A stretch of DNA of 23,853 bases, taken from assembly GCF_000003605.2 (NCBI RefSeq), contig NW_003134362.1, forward strand, positions 77,943 through 101,795, given 5' to 3'. Positions 1 through 10,032 of this stretch are shown piece by piece. Position 1 is the first letter of the stretch. Every line of letters starts with the position of its first letter. Under the pieces are notes generated by a model. It searched no databases. It was given only the letters and a program-made list of their open reading frames with translations, and was not told where the DNA came from. This DNA comes from Saccoglossus kowalevskii (taxonomy: Eukaryota; Hemichordata; Enteropneusta; Harrimaniidae). A program made the position numbers and the translations under genes.

Positions 1-69
1 AAGCAAAAAAGTCAGGGACCGATGATCGCAACAGCAGCGGTGAATACCCGTTCAACGCAATGCCGTCAT
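1..69 (-). CDS. Partial exon with BTB-like start, running off the window edge
   Basis: The acceptor ACATTGTCAG opens a frame that stays open to the window edge and encodes DGIALNGYSPLLLRSSVPDF. With the split codon from the previous exon this reads FDDGIALNGYSPLLLRSS, which matches the usual BTB opening pattern of a strand, a DG turn, a strand, then a helix with LLxxSxxF. The frame is also open upstream of the acceptor for about 14 codons (NATITVTLSD), but no other AG is available there, so the boundary is set by the only acceptor. CpG is more frequent here than in the introns. Confidence 0.55.
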
Positions 70-3000
70 CTGACAATGTTACGGTGATCGTAGCGTTACA
101 CAAATAATAGATAGATCAATGAAAAATCGCTGACTTTAGTTTTGAAATGCCGTTGTAGAAAAAAAATGTCATTATTGATTTATTAATTTCTTCATACAGA
201 TTTTACAAATTTAACAAACAAACAATTTCAGTTATAATGTTTGTTGGGGAAACTAATTATTATGCAAACAAAATTATGCAAATAAGATGTATTGTTATGT
301 AAATTAGCCGCGATGCTTGGCTTAGAGTCTGGGGAGAACACTGTCATATATTGAATATTCGAGTAGTTTGGTGCCATCTGAATGCAACGCTATTTCCTAC
401 ATACCAAACAGGATCTTGGCTACACAAATGTCATTGTCACTGAATTAAACGAGGAGCAAGACAAAATGTTAGGCAAGTCAAAACAAGATGGGATAGATTA
501 CAATAGGCAATGAAAAATGGTTAGTGATTCAGAGAAGAAGTATGGAAAGGGTAGACTATTAATGACCCCGTTGAAAATGATATCCAAAGAAAAAAAAATG
601 TGAAAAGAGTTTTCAGAAATAATTAATATAACATGATCAGGGTAGGGTGCCAAACAGCTTTCTTGGCCAGTAAAGCTAGGAGCCTGGGAAAAATTATATT
701 ATTGGACTCCACCCTTTTTATTTGATCCCTGATGCGACTGTTGTCATTTTTTGTTGAGAAGATAGCCTAACAGGGCTTAGAATTCAAACAGGGAGGAGAT
801 TATTTAGATGTCCAACTCAACAACCTTCAAATATTTCAATCTCTAAGGCATTTTTTAAGAAACTTTGTCCTTGCCCTCAGGATACTGAAGTTAAACCCCT
901 GCCAATAAATGTTTGCAAAGAATCTACATTTGATTGCTACATCAATTTACAGTTGTTAGAAAAGTAGTTATACGATGTCCAAATAAATTTGAGCAATGAT
1001 AATTATACACATTCCTCAACTCTGAACACCATAAACAGGGTTTATGCTAGTGTCTTAGGAAGAAGAGTCCACTTACTGGTAGAAAATTTTAAGAAATTGA
1101 AATTTGACCCTGGATAACTTTATCAGAGATTTGACCCCAGCTTGCCTGAAAAACTGGGGCTCTCTTCAATTATTTCTATATTTATTTTGTATGCCTTGAT
1201 CAAAATTTCTATAAAAAAAAATATGATGAAATAATTATGTGGGTTGTAAAATGTGTATGGTGCCACGAGTTTACTTCAATACTGCAGCCAGCCTACCAAA
1301 ATGATTACCCAAGCAGGGACCCAAAAACAAAGTGATCCATCTTTGGTAATGCCACTCACTACTAGTAGAACTGAAGGAAGGATTAAACTTACTTGGCATC
1401 TGAGATCAAGTAATTGAAAAATACCAGTCCCTCCAGTTAGAAGACCTCCCACATTAACATCAACGCAATTATCGAGTTGAGAAAGTAATTTAAAGAGAAG
1501 GTGCTTTTCATACCTATTACATTTTATTGCATGTAGCAGCTCTGCTCAACAGGCAAATATTTTACGCTGATGACTAAATCATAGTGCACATTTTTTTCTG
1601 ACTCAGACTGGGTGGGGCCACTCATTGCTCAGAAGAAAACTCCTGGGAATGCATTCAATGAATTCACAGAAACAAAACAAAATATCCCAAAAACATGCTC
1701 TGAACAATAAAATACCTTCTATAATCTGACAGTCCTTGATTTCATGATTGCTGTGTGAATCTGTTAATTAAATAATCTAATAACCACACCGGTACATCAC
1801 AAAAATCAATTTTGAATGTTTTTGATTTGATAAGAACTTTCCTTTTTATCATTTTATCAGTTTATCAACATTTTATATTTCAAGGGACCAGTAAATTCAA
1901 CAGAGGCAGACAAGTCCAGATGATAAAAACTCAAACTGAATGATAAACGAGGACAGTTATCTTCCAATAACATCCTCTGACAGCCACAAACAAGATGTAC
2001 AAGGATAATATACATACTGCAGTTATGACCTTGGAATGCCAAAATATCTAACAGAGGCAGAAACTTTTTTCACATTATCTAAAATATCCTAGACATGTAC
2101 TATAAATCATTCTATTTTCATTGCTGTTAATTTTCACGATCTGAAAGGATTTGTAATGAAATGTTATTCACTGTCTTAAAGTCGTCAAATTAAATGTCCA
2201 GTTCTCTTAAATTTGCAATCATTTTGAATGGAACACAAGATAAATTAGAATTGTACGGATGAACAGGGACATTGACAATACTTTTACATATTACATTTGC
2301 AAATTACAGCTTTTGTCATGTTTTTCAATACTTGATTTTGTATTTCTGTAATTTAATTGTAACTAGAAACACAAATTTAGAAGGAAGGGAAGAGAATTAT
2401 GCAAGCTCCACAAATAGCATACCTTCAAGGCTGATTAGCTATCTTAATCATAACATTTTTATCAAAGTATTAAATTAGCCCCTACAAAACTCAGTGGGGT
2501 GAAAAACATTGCACTTGAGTTCTTTCAACCAGCAATAATGTGATGAAATGATAGAATTATGTGAAAAATGTATTGATGCAACAAAATAAATGAAGCAGTG
2601 TTAATACTAAACAGGTACATGGTATCGATAACCTACCAGTCTGCAAATCCCAATGGAACTGCATACCACATTGAAAATGAAAACTGGCTAAAAGCACGGT
2701 CTGGTCTGAACAATGCGATGAGAAACTTGATGGTGCAACCAAACAAATGGAGTGGTGATGATGCTCAACAGGTAAATGGTGTCAAAATCAATTATACATA
2801 CCACAATATCGAACTGTATACCATATTGCAAATGCAAATTGGGAAATAACGAAGGGTCTGACGCTGGAATCACGAGAAACTTAGAGCAAAGAAGCAAATG
2901 GAGCGATAATAACACTTAACAGGTACATGGTATTGCTGACCTTTTGTAGTTGCATCCTAATGAAAGCCCATACACAATATTGAATACAAACCTGTGGGAA

Positions 3001-5345
3001 CGCATGGTACTAAGTCGAATATTGAATAGCCAACCTTCACTTAAATCTGCCTTACCAAATGAAAGAACAGTAGGCTGGTATAGTAGTAGATAGCTGTAGG
3101 CAATGCAGATTACATGCAGGGAGCATAGAAACACTATAGTAAAGACTGAACAATGACAGAGCAACTAGTGACCTTGTAACTGCCTTTACATCATCAATCA
3201 CCACACACACATGCAACTACCAATCAAGAAACAAAGCATTTTCTGAATTAATAAATGTGATAGTCTGCCTCTCCCAGGGGACTTCAAAATTATACTTGAC
3301 CTTTCTAAGCATACACAAAGTCTGCTAAAGGGAGTTCTTTACTTTATGGGACTTTTTTTTTAGAATGCAAGAAATGTATGGAAATAATTCAGATTTCTAG
3401 AGATGTTTTAAACTATGATTGCCAAGCAACATACAGATCATGCAGGCTTGCCTTTGCAGAGTTTAAATACCAGACATGATTTTGAAATATTGGAAATTGT
3501 GGGCATTCCACTTTTTCCCAAATAAATTATGCAAATAATTAGCATGGCCATCATTCTATTTTTCAAATTTGAAAGGGAATCAAAATTTTAATTATTTTGA
3601 CTTTTAAAAATAGTTTATATTTTGTCAGTTTACCCATAATGCAATGCAACTACATTTTCCATTGGTTGAATAGAAAGGTTAGAAATAGTTCATTTATCTC
3701 AGTAAAATTAATGGGGCATATGGCACTTCATGATAATACCAATTTCCATGCTATAGGTCAAAGAAATTTGTAAGGTTGTTTTTAAGTGTTATTTGTTGAT
3801 AAAAATAAAACTCGCTGGGTCATTTTTCCCTTCTAACAAAATATTTTTTATTATCAACTGTGATTGTAAACTTAAAATATTTTGTTCATGCTTTATAAAC
3901 AGCAATTTAAACTGAGCTAGCAAGCAAACTAGACAGCTAATTTCAGCTTTTGTATTATTTCCTCACTGTTGAAGTAATTACATGAACCAGACATGTACAA
4001 TTTTTTTTTTTTACTTGCTGCTGAGATAGTTATCCCTGATCGGTCGATAATTTGTGTCTAACGATTCCTTTTTTTTCTCCCCCAGTCAAGAAAGTTCACC
4101 AATGCACCAAGCTGTTGTACTCTAACCTAACAGAAATTCCCCCTGGGGCAAAATGTCTTAGTTATTAAATTTCTAGAATGACTGTTCACGAGGACAACTA
4201 TCCAACTCAGTTCAGTTCTAGGTTTCTAATTTTATCTGAATGATGATATGAAAAGGCAATAAATTAGCTTAATTTACAAGGATGTGGATGCAAAGTGAAG
4301 CAGTTCCACACCCAAGGAGAACATTTTGTAATCTGGTCAGCCGAGAATGTTTTACATCTCAGGTCAAATTCACATCAAGTACCTGCCAATTACAGGGGTT
4401 TATGTTGGAGTTAATTTCACACAAGGCTTTGAGAAACCACAGTATGTTTGTTAATTTAACAGTTGGTGTTAGAACAGCAACCCTCACTTCAGTATGAAAG
4501 TATTTATACAACGTGCAGTTCAATAATGAGAAAAGGTGTGAAAAGAGAAATAACTGTACACTGTAAAAACAGAACCGATTATGCAAACGTTGGCTTAAGA
4601 AAACATGGGACTGTTCGTAGTCATGTTGATCATTGTTAGAAAGCTGTAAGATCGCTTTCTGTCGCAATTTCACGTTCAACTTGGAAGACGTGGCCCAAGC
4701 AGGGCAGGGCGTTGTTGGAGTTGAACTTCAACAATCAGATACGTTTTCGTTGGCCTTTATTAAACACTACTTCAAACTAGAAAGTCGATTTATTAGAGTG
4801 AGTTTAAAATTCAAAGACGAGAAAAAAGCAGTGAAAACACTGAATAATAAGGCACACAGTAAATCAACAAAACAATCGCGTTTTTCACTAAGTTGCAACA
4901 TGCGTCAGTGTCAAGAGCGAAGCTTGTTTTAAATGAAACGCGCACATTTCGTCGTTCACTTTCTTCATTTTTGTTGATTGCAGAATTCAACTAGGAAACG
5001 CATTAACTTGACCTCTTTTCTAAACGCAGAAAAGCAAATAAGACAACTTCATCCGTCCACGAAAACAAGAGACGCGTTTTTTTATCTCGCTAAATAAATG
5101 GACTTCACGTGTGCCTGCCTTTTCTTTTTGTCATGCAGATTATAAATAAACTGTACCAATACTTTCCCATGAACTGGATAAAAGAAACTTGTTTTGCCTT
5201 ACCTAGTATTGATCAAGCGTGTCCCGTTAATATTTCCGTAATGTCAAGCTGTGTCCTCGACGTGCTAGCTACTGTCAGAATTCTCAGCTCAAATGCTCAT
5301 TCCAATTTGGTGGAAATTACGACGTAAAAGTGCTCGAATGATAGA
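1..5345 (-). CDS. Multi-exon gene for an ARM/HEAT-like repeat protein, possibly with a BTB domain (3' end outside window)
   Basis: This gene is assembled by eye from short minus-strand exons with GT/AG borders. Exons at 2047-2018, 1760-1716, 1541-1393, 1153-1077, 439-405 and 69-1 join in phases 1-1, 1-1, 1-0, 0-2, 2-1 and 1 without a stop. The joined product is rich in leucine and isoleucine helices, with segments such as IIEELLHAIKCNRYEK, LLFKLLSQLDNCVDVN and RQAGVKSLIKLSR that resemble armadillo repeats. It then runs into AKILFDDGIALNGYSPLLLR, which resembles the opening of a BTB domain. ARM repeats followed by BTB is the order in ARMC5, a CUL3 adaptor, so an ARMC5-like protein is a reasonable guess but not proven. 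The gene starts in the divergent promoter near 5.35 kb. One or more exons between 4383 and 3145 are missing from the model, and the start-codon exon is less certain than the 3' exons. The call that a gene exists is stronger than the family name. Confidence 0.6.
405..439 (-). CDS. 35-bp microexon of the minus-strand gene
   Basis: The acceptor CTTGCTCCTCGTTTAATTCAG has a long pyrimidine-rich tract and the donor is GTTTG|GTATGT. Only phase 2 to 1 is useful, encoding DNDICVAKILF with split codons on each side. Joined to its neighbours it reads FYHDNDICVAKILFDDG, which leads into the BTB-like stretch of the last exon seen here. Confidence 0.55.
1077..1153 (-). CDS. Exon of the minus-strand gene, ARM-like helix
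   Basis: The donor CTACCA|GTAAGT is strong. Two acceptors are possible. The one before 1153 (GAGCCCCAG) continues the phase 0 of the previous exon and gives FFRQAGVKSLIKLSRVKFQ. The one before 1145 (AGTTTTTCAG) has the better pyrimidine tract but needs an extra upstream exon ending in phase 2. Either way the exon ends in phase 2, matching the next exon. The QAGVKSLIKL segment is typical of the third helix of an armadillo repeat. Confidence 0.5.
1393..1541 (-). CDS. 149-bp exon of the minus-strand gene, ARM-like segment
   Basis: This is the best coding signal in the window. The acceptor is TGCCTGTTGAGCAG and the donor GCCAA|GTAAGT is near-consensus. The frame is open for 49 codons in phase 1 to 0 and encodes LLHAIKCNRYEKHLLFKLL, then SQLDNCVDVNVGGLLTGGTG, then IFQLLDLRCQ. 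A leucine-rich helix, a short polar turn, a glycine-rich loop and another helix are what an ARM or HEAT repeat looks like. The exon is below 60 codons and starts without an ATG, so an ORF search alone would miss it. Confidence 0.65.
1716..1760 (-). CDS. 45-bp exon of the minus-strand gene
   Basis: The acceptor is TTTAATTAACAG and the donor GAAG|GTATTT. Only phase 1 to 1 is open and it encodes SHSNHEIKDCQIIE. The split codon at its end joins the next exon as GAG, giving the continuous helix CQIIEELLHAIKCNRYEK. Agreement of phase on both sides is the main support. Confidence 0.55.
2018..2047 (-). CDS. 30-bp microexon of the minus-strand gene
   Basis: A pyrimidine-rich acceptor (TTTCTGCCTCTGTTAG) is followed 30 bases later by the donor TGCA|GTATGT. 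In phase 1 to 1 the exon encodes ILAFQGHNC plus split codons at both ends. The frame stays open far past the donor, so a longer exon is formally possible. The early donor is the best one and its phase fits the next exon at 1760. Confidence 0.45.
2560..3010. repeat. Diverged tandem repeat, unit about 150-157 bp
   Basis: The motif ACAGGTACATGG and its variant ACAGGTAAATGG recur at 2611, 2768 and 2919. Each is preceded by a related tail (AAATGGAGTGGTGATGATGC, AAATGGAGCGATAATAACAC, AAATGAAGCAGTGTTAATAC). Units also share a CATACCACATTGAAAAT-like core. That makes two full units of 157 and 151 bp, a partial unit to the left and a decayed one to the right. Open frames crossing it on both strands are by-products of the repeat. 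It lies in an intron of the minus-strand gene. Confidence 0.7.
3056..3145 (-). CDS. Candidate exon of the minus-strand gene
   Basis: The donor is strong (CATTTG|GTAAGG). Two good acceptors compete: TCATTGTTCAG, giving a 90-base exon in phase 1 to 1, and ATTGCCTACAG, giving a 38-base exon from 3093 in phase 2 to 1. Both end in phase 1, as the next exon at 2047 requires, and both encode SYLLLYQPTVLSF at the end. The longer form adds a hydrophobic stretch. The incoming phase does not match the exon ending at 4383, so another exon must lie between them. Confidence 0.4.
3150..4080. other. Intron-like AT-rich sequence with an unresolved exon
   Basis: This stretch holds homopolymer runs, including 12 T ending near 4012, and no convincing exon. 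The phase mismatch between the flanking exons of the minus-strand gene means that a small exon should be here or in 4081-4380. A possible one at 4056-4014 (phase 0 to 1) has a purine-rich tract before its acceptor and was not accepted. Confidence 0.4.
4100..4126 (-). CDS. Weak candidate microexon of the minus-strand gene
   Basis: Between an acceptor (AATTTCTGTTAG) and a moderate donor (TTG|GTGAAC) lie nine codons, VRVQQLGAL, in phase 0 to 0. This would follow the exon ending at 4383 in frame and resembles the start of an ARM repeat. A strong plus-strand acceptor overlaps the same area, which weakens the call. It is listed because the model needs at least one exon between 4383 and 3145. Confidence 0.15.
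4383..4560 (-). CDS. Exon of the minus-strand gene, 59 codons
   Basis: The acceptor TTCTGTTTTTACAG is strong and the donor is TGGCAG|GTACTTG. The exon is open in phase 2 to 0 for 59 codons. It encodes a hydrophobic helical segment (LFLFSHLFSLLNCTLYKYF) followed by TVKLTNILWFLKALCEIN, spacing that resembles paired helices of ARM or HEAT repeats. The frame contains no ATG, so translation must begin upstream. A shorter version using the AG after CATACTGA (near 4482) cannot be excluded. Confidence 0.5.
4889..4990 (-). CDS. Candidate start-codon exon of the minus-strand gene
   Basis: A minus-strand acceptor, GCGTTTCCTAG, ends just above 4990. The first ATG (4968) has the favourable context CAAAAATGA and opens MKKVNDEMCAFHLKQ, giving 26 codons up to a possible donor at 4888 (CTTA|GTGAAA). 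The exon ends in phase 2, which fits the next exon at 4560. The donor is weak at its +4 and +5 positions, and another ATG exon is possible, so this assignment is tentative. The surrounding sequence is richer in CpG than the introns. Confidence 0.35.
5203..5345 (-). other. Probable non-coding first exon of the minus-strand gene
   Basis: The minus strand has a near-consensus splice donor here, CTAG|GTAAGGC, with the last exon base at 5203. Upstream lies a CpG-containing stretch and the promoter motifs of 5366-5468. No frame open to the donor contains an ATG, and the only short ATG reading (ATG AGC ATT TGA) stops at once, so this exon is read as 5' untranslated. The upper boundary at 5345 is a guess, because no initiator element could be picked out. 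Confidence 0.45.
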
Positions 5346-5365
5346 AGGCACCCTGGGCTCAGTAA

Positions 5366-5468
5366 AACAGGAAGTGGCGGGAAAATGGCACAGTCACAAA
5401 CAAGTTTGTAATATGGCAGCCTTTGCCATAGCACGTGACATGTAATTAGTGTAATATTTTGCGCGAAA
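5366..5468 (-). promoter_or_regulatory. Promoter with ETS, E2F, YY1 and E-box motifs
   Basis: Within about 100 bases lie an ETS-like site (ACAGGAAGTGG, 5367-5377), an E2F-like site (GGCGGGAAAA overlapping 5376-5385), two YY1-like ATGGC cores (5385 and 5412), an E-box CACGTG (5432-5437) and a symmetrical E2F palindrome TTTTGCGCGAAA (5457-5468). Such clusters are typical of TATA-less housekeeping promoters. Position and the donor at 5202 suggest that it drives the minus-strand gene. It may also serve the plus-strand gene that starts about 0.6 kb away. Confidence 0.5.
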
Positions 5469-5939
5469 CTTGGACTATAATTCCGTTATAAGATGATAAG
5501 GACATTTAGACAACTTTCATTATTGTTTAACAAATTTCTAGTACTTAATCACAAAATTTCGCTCTAAATAATTACCTATTGGCCAATTTTATTACAAGTT
5601 ATTCTATTTTTATTGGTAATATGCGAATAATTATTTTAATTAACTGAAAAATGCATTTCTGCCCTTTTGTATCAATAATAATTGACTTTCATATTAATTT
5701 TTAACTGATATTAAGTTTATCGCCGTAAACATGGGTCCAAAGTCTGATCCTAAATTTTAAATTATAAAATCGCCACTTATCTAGGGATACCTATTTTTGA
5801 ACCTTGGTTTACCATGTTCCTATAACCAGAAATTTACCCAAACTCCATCGCAAGAATTTCTCTGCCTTTCAAGGGCCAAATTTCCCAAGGCATTATGGGA
5901 GCAATGAAACCGTATTTGTTATTTGAGGTAATAACTGCA

Positions 5940-6145
5940 ATAGGAAGTCACTCAACGTTCTGAGCGCCCGATACTCTAGAGTTATTCCGAGAAAGAGCTG
6001 CTCAAAGTTCGCCGTCCGACAAGAGGCATTCTTACTGTGCACCCAGACAGCAGTGTTATTGAAATACGAAGCTCGTGGTTTTACTACTTTTCACGTGTGA
6101 AAATTATTTGCTCAAAATAAGAGACGTTCTACGTGCGATAGCATT
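5940..6145 (+). promoter_or_regulatory. CpG-containing promoter and 5' untranslated region of the plus-strand gene
   Basis: CpG becomes frequent from about 5960 (GAGCGCCCGATACTC, GTTCGCCGTCCGACAAG) and falls off after the signal-peptide exon. In a genome where CpG is otherwise sparse this marks an unmethylated start region. No TATA box was identified and the start site cannot be placed exactly. An A at -3 of the ATG at 6146 gives an acceptable start context. Confidence 0.4.
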
Positions 6146-6200
6146 ATGAGTTCTAAATTTGCACTTGGGTTTATTGTCGCCGTGTCGGTTGTTTTTCAAG
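6146..6200 (+). CDS. First coding exon of a secreted or membrane protein (signal peptide)
   Basis: The ATG opens MSSKFALGFIVAVSVVFQ and the exon then ends at a strong donor, TTTTCAAG|GTAAGG, in phase 1. The peptide has a short basic start (one lysine), a 13-residue hydrophobic core and a plausible cleavage region, as in a signal peptide. An intron of phase 1 right after the signal sequence is common in genes for secreted and receptor proteins. A second donor, CCA|GTAAGA at 6214, would add GKAS and shift the phase to 2. The mature protein is encoded downstream and is not recognised. Confidence 0.6.
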
Positions 6201-8053
6201 GTAAGGCTAGCCAGTAAGAATATTATTTACGACCTCGTGATATTTAGCACACATGTATAGTTATCGTCACATACTATTTGTCAACTCCTACTTCGTTTTT
6301 CGACCCCAAAATAATACATGACGAGTTGTGTGAAATGACCCATTGTGTCGAGTCTCCCCAGACAATGACACGCTCGCTCAATGGTGTCGTCATATTTGTC
6401 AAAGTAGCACTTTCACTTAAAATAATATACATTTTTTACACTCTTGTAACATTCATAATTACGTTCTTTTGCAAATGGCAAATGATCTGGGACTCTTGAA
6501 TTCAAATATGTGCGTGGACATTACAATGTTAGCAACAGGATAAAATAGTAGAAATACAACTTGTTATTTGTGCCTGTCGCATGTTTTGCCGCAGTAATTA
6601 TGCCACAGAAGATGTCACTGAAGTTCAATAATTTGATAATGTAAAATTACAAATATTTCGTTCAGTAACTCTTTCTAGTACGATTGTATTTCGATATCAA
6701 ATGCTTTCTTTTATATTGCCATCAATCAGAAACGAGTTTAATCTATTCTGTGAAATGCTCTCAAAACGAATGAAGATTTATGTTTGAAAGCAAACGTTCC
6801 TCCCCATTAATATGTACCATCAGAGTAAAATTGAAGAAAAACACAACAGTTTTACTCCATATTTTGACTGCGAGCAAGTAGTTCCTTTCCTCAAGGGGAA
6901 GCAACTAAGCAGCTGGGATAAAAACCACATGCTTTCCTCTGTTATGGTTATAATGATATGCACATGTTAAGTGATAGTGTAATGCAGTCCACACCCAACA
7001 TACAGTCATGATGTGAATAAGAATTATTTTCAGCTTGCTCGCTTCAACAACTGAAAGAGCTGAATTGCAATTTCTGAATCTGAAATTTTAAATCTGTTAT
7101 GCTGATGCCTTACTAACATTAGCTAGAAATAAATGTGCAGACATCCCGCTTCCTTCCTTCCGTTGTGGGTGGGCAGGCCTAGTAGTAGCAGTTTATTCAG
7201 GTATGACACCCACTACCATGAAGTACTATTCAGAGATTTCAGTGTTCTAGAAGTTTCTGATGTAAAAAGAAATCCTTGATGGCTTTAGGTCACTAATTCT
7301 TTGTTTTGATACTGGTCTTTTGAATTGTGAAGCGAACACTATGATCAAATTACAGTGAAAAGATCACCACTATAGGATATTTCCTACCAGGGTTCTCTAG
7401 GAACTAGGTTTGATATCACTAAACTTCAGCAAGAATTTACAATTAAATTCCTCCCTGGTTGAAGAATTTGCATCTCAGCATGAAAGCGACCATGCTTCAA
7501 ATTGGCTATTTTTTCTAATTACATGCAGTCACCTCTTGCCGTAAAGATGTGGTACATTAGAATACTAGCTGGAGATAATTGTAAAAAGGTTTAACTTTGA
7601 CTTAGTTACATATCAAATCGTGTTATAATGTTTGTGTTTATACTGGTATATTTTTAATTTAATCAAGATATAATTAGGTTGCATATTGCAACCCTGTAGT
7701 TAATGCTTATATGCAGGTGCTAATTAAATAATCTTTAACAAATTTATTAATGTGGCGAATACCAGTGAAATGCTTCAAAAATTTAATATTTTACCCCATT
7801 TCTCAAATAATTGATGATTTCTCATGAAATTAAAACTGTACAGATAACTCTTATTGGATATGCGCAACTAAACGAGTCAATCTGTTAAGTAATGTCATCA
7901 ATTTGTTTGTGTGTATTAGCCAAATGTCCAACATTATATTGAATATGTACAGTACATATCAAATCATAATGGTAATGTATTTTACAAACAGTGAAACCCC
8001 TAACCCTACTTATTGAAAGTAACATTTAACAACTGGAGCAAAAGACGCGACTA

Positions 8054-8069
8054 CCCCCCCCCCCCCCCC
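8054..8069. repeat. Poly-C tract of 16 bases
   Basis: Sixteen consecutive C follow CTA and precede AGTG. Its length is likely to vary between individuals and is prone to sequencing error. Confidence 0.9.
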
Positions 8070-8670
8070 AGTGTTATTCATAAATTTTTTACTAATGGGC
8101 CATTGGTCAGGTCGTATTAAAATTTCTTTTGTATCCTGTATCAATTCCAGTTTAATCACCATAGTTCAATTCAAATGCTTCAATTTAAGTGGACTGTGAC
8201 CATGAGACTCAAACTGTCATTGAATTTTAAATCAGACATTATTTCTCTAAATAGTGGCTTATGGTCTTTTCATGTTTTCAATAGGCAACATTTTTTTGTT
8301 GTGATATTAATAGTTGATGCATTTACTTTGGTTAAATTCAAAGTTCTTGTATCATGTACACGACTCGGTACTCATTACTGTTGAATGGAATCTTGATCTT
8401 TGTCTGCTACAGATGCATCCCTAATTTGTCAAAGCCCCAAACATACCGATTAACAAAAGATATTGCCACGTGTCCATTCATTGTTGTCAGTTCTTTGTGC
8501 CATTTAGCTTCTGGGCAATAAATTAATATCTGGCCCCTTTGCTATAAATATCATACAATGGCTACCACTATTATTCAGTTTTCCAGCATGTACCTAGTCC
8601 AATGCCAGTCCTGTTAATTAAATTCAGTTTTGTGACTGTCCATAGACAAGTAATCAAGTGTATCCTAACC

Positions 8671-8704
8671 AGGTTGTCCATAGACACAGGTTGTTCATAG
8701 ACAC
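8671..8704. repeat. 17-bp tandem duplication
   Basis: AGGTTGTCCATAGACAC is followed directly by AGGTTGTTCATAGACAC, with one difference. A related TGTCCATAGACA also lies just upstream, near 8637-8648. Confidence 0.8.
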
Positions 8705-10032
8705 ATGCATTCATCGACCCAGGTCCATGGCTGCAATGTTCTTTTCATTATTGTATTGGCAAAGTATTTGCATAAGTTGCGTAAATGTGGTCTCTTTGTT
8801 GATAATAGTAATGGCTGAAAAGGTCGGTAATTAAAATTGATTGGATTGAGAAGATCTGTTTATCTCTCAAATTATCAGCTCCCTGCTAGTCCCTTTGTTT
8901 TCCTAGACTTAATTGACAAATGTGATGGTAATTTGTTTCAAAAAAAGCACAGCAGTGAACCAGAGCTTTGTGACAGTATGTGGCAATACTGAGATTGGCA
9001 CAATTCAAAAGTCTTATAAATTAGTACACTGCATGTAACAAAAGTTATCTTTTTAAAGTTGTTTCAAGTCATGTTCCTATTATTAATGTGGGACTACATG
9101 ACTATGTACATTATTGTGAGGAATTGATGTTAAAGGTTGTGAATAAGATTTCATTTCTGTCCATTCTTTTCCACTGACTGAAAATCAATACTTAACTGGC
9201 ATGTAGTATGTAAGAGTGCTGACTGACCTATGTTGCAAATGGCAATAGTTTCTATCCCACTAACCATTTTATTCACGAAGTAAAACTTAATGGAATGTAT
9301 GCTATTTCACTCGATTATCAACAAGTTATGAAGGGTTGAAAATACCATAGTGCAAATTTGTCTGCCGAGTAGCTTCTTTATCACATAAATACATTTTGCT
9401 GTATTGTATATTATCCGAATGAAATGCAATTTCACAAATTTCAATATTTGGGCATCAATATTTGTATTACCGGTACATCATGCATGCCTTTTCTTTTAAT
9501 AACAATCTTGCAACAAGAGTTAACAAAAAAGTAGTTTGTTTTGCCTGCTCAGCAAGTCCATTAGAAGCCATGCAATATTTTTTGTAGGTGGCCCACTTCC
9601 TGTTGTTATAATTTAAATGTAGCAGAGACGAGTTCTATCTTGTTCTCTTCTATACATATGCTCAATTTGCATACTGCTGTTCCTTGAAAACTACAATCTA
9701 ATCCTTGTCAATGCATTCCTACAGGTAATGTTTTCGACAGGTGATATTGTATCTGTTTTTTTTAAATAATTGATGTGAAAATACATTAAGCCCAGACAAC
9801 AATTTCCAGCAAATGAACATAGTTATTTCGAAACCATGTATTCATTTAGAATGGTCTTTGTCTGTGAAAATAAACACTTCATAGGTTTTCATTTTAGTGT
9901 GAGATGGAAATTTGCATATAACCTTGGCCTTTAGAATTTGAAGTGGTTTGTTTCCTTGGTCTATGTACTCTGAATTGATTCAAGTTTCATGAACTTGTAT
10001 GTTCATTCATATGCTCATTTTTACATAGCACC

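Noticed and set aside
4633-4932. Plus-strand open frame of 99 codons
   Set aside because: It lies opposite the first exons and first intron of the minus-strand gene, has no splice or promoter support on its own strand, and matches no family.
7034-7076. Acceptor TTATTTTCAG with a phase-1 frame giving a short cysteine-containing peptide
   Set aside because: The frame stops after 14 codons with no donor. Joined to the signal peptide it would give only about 33 residues, and the exon at 13738 fits better.
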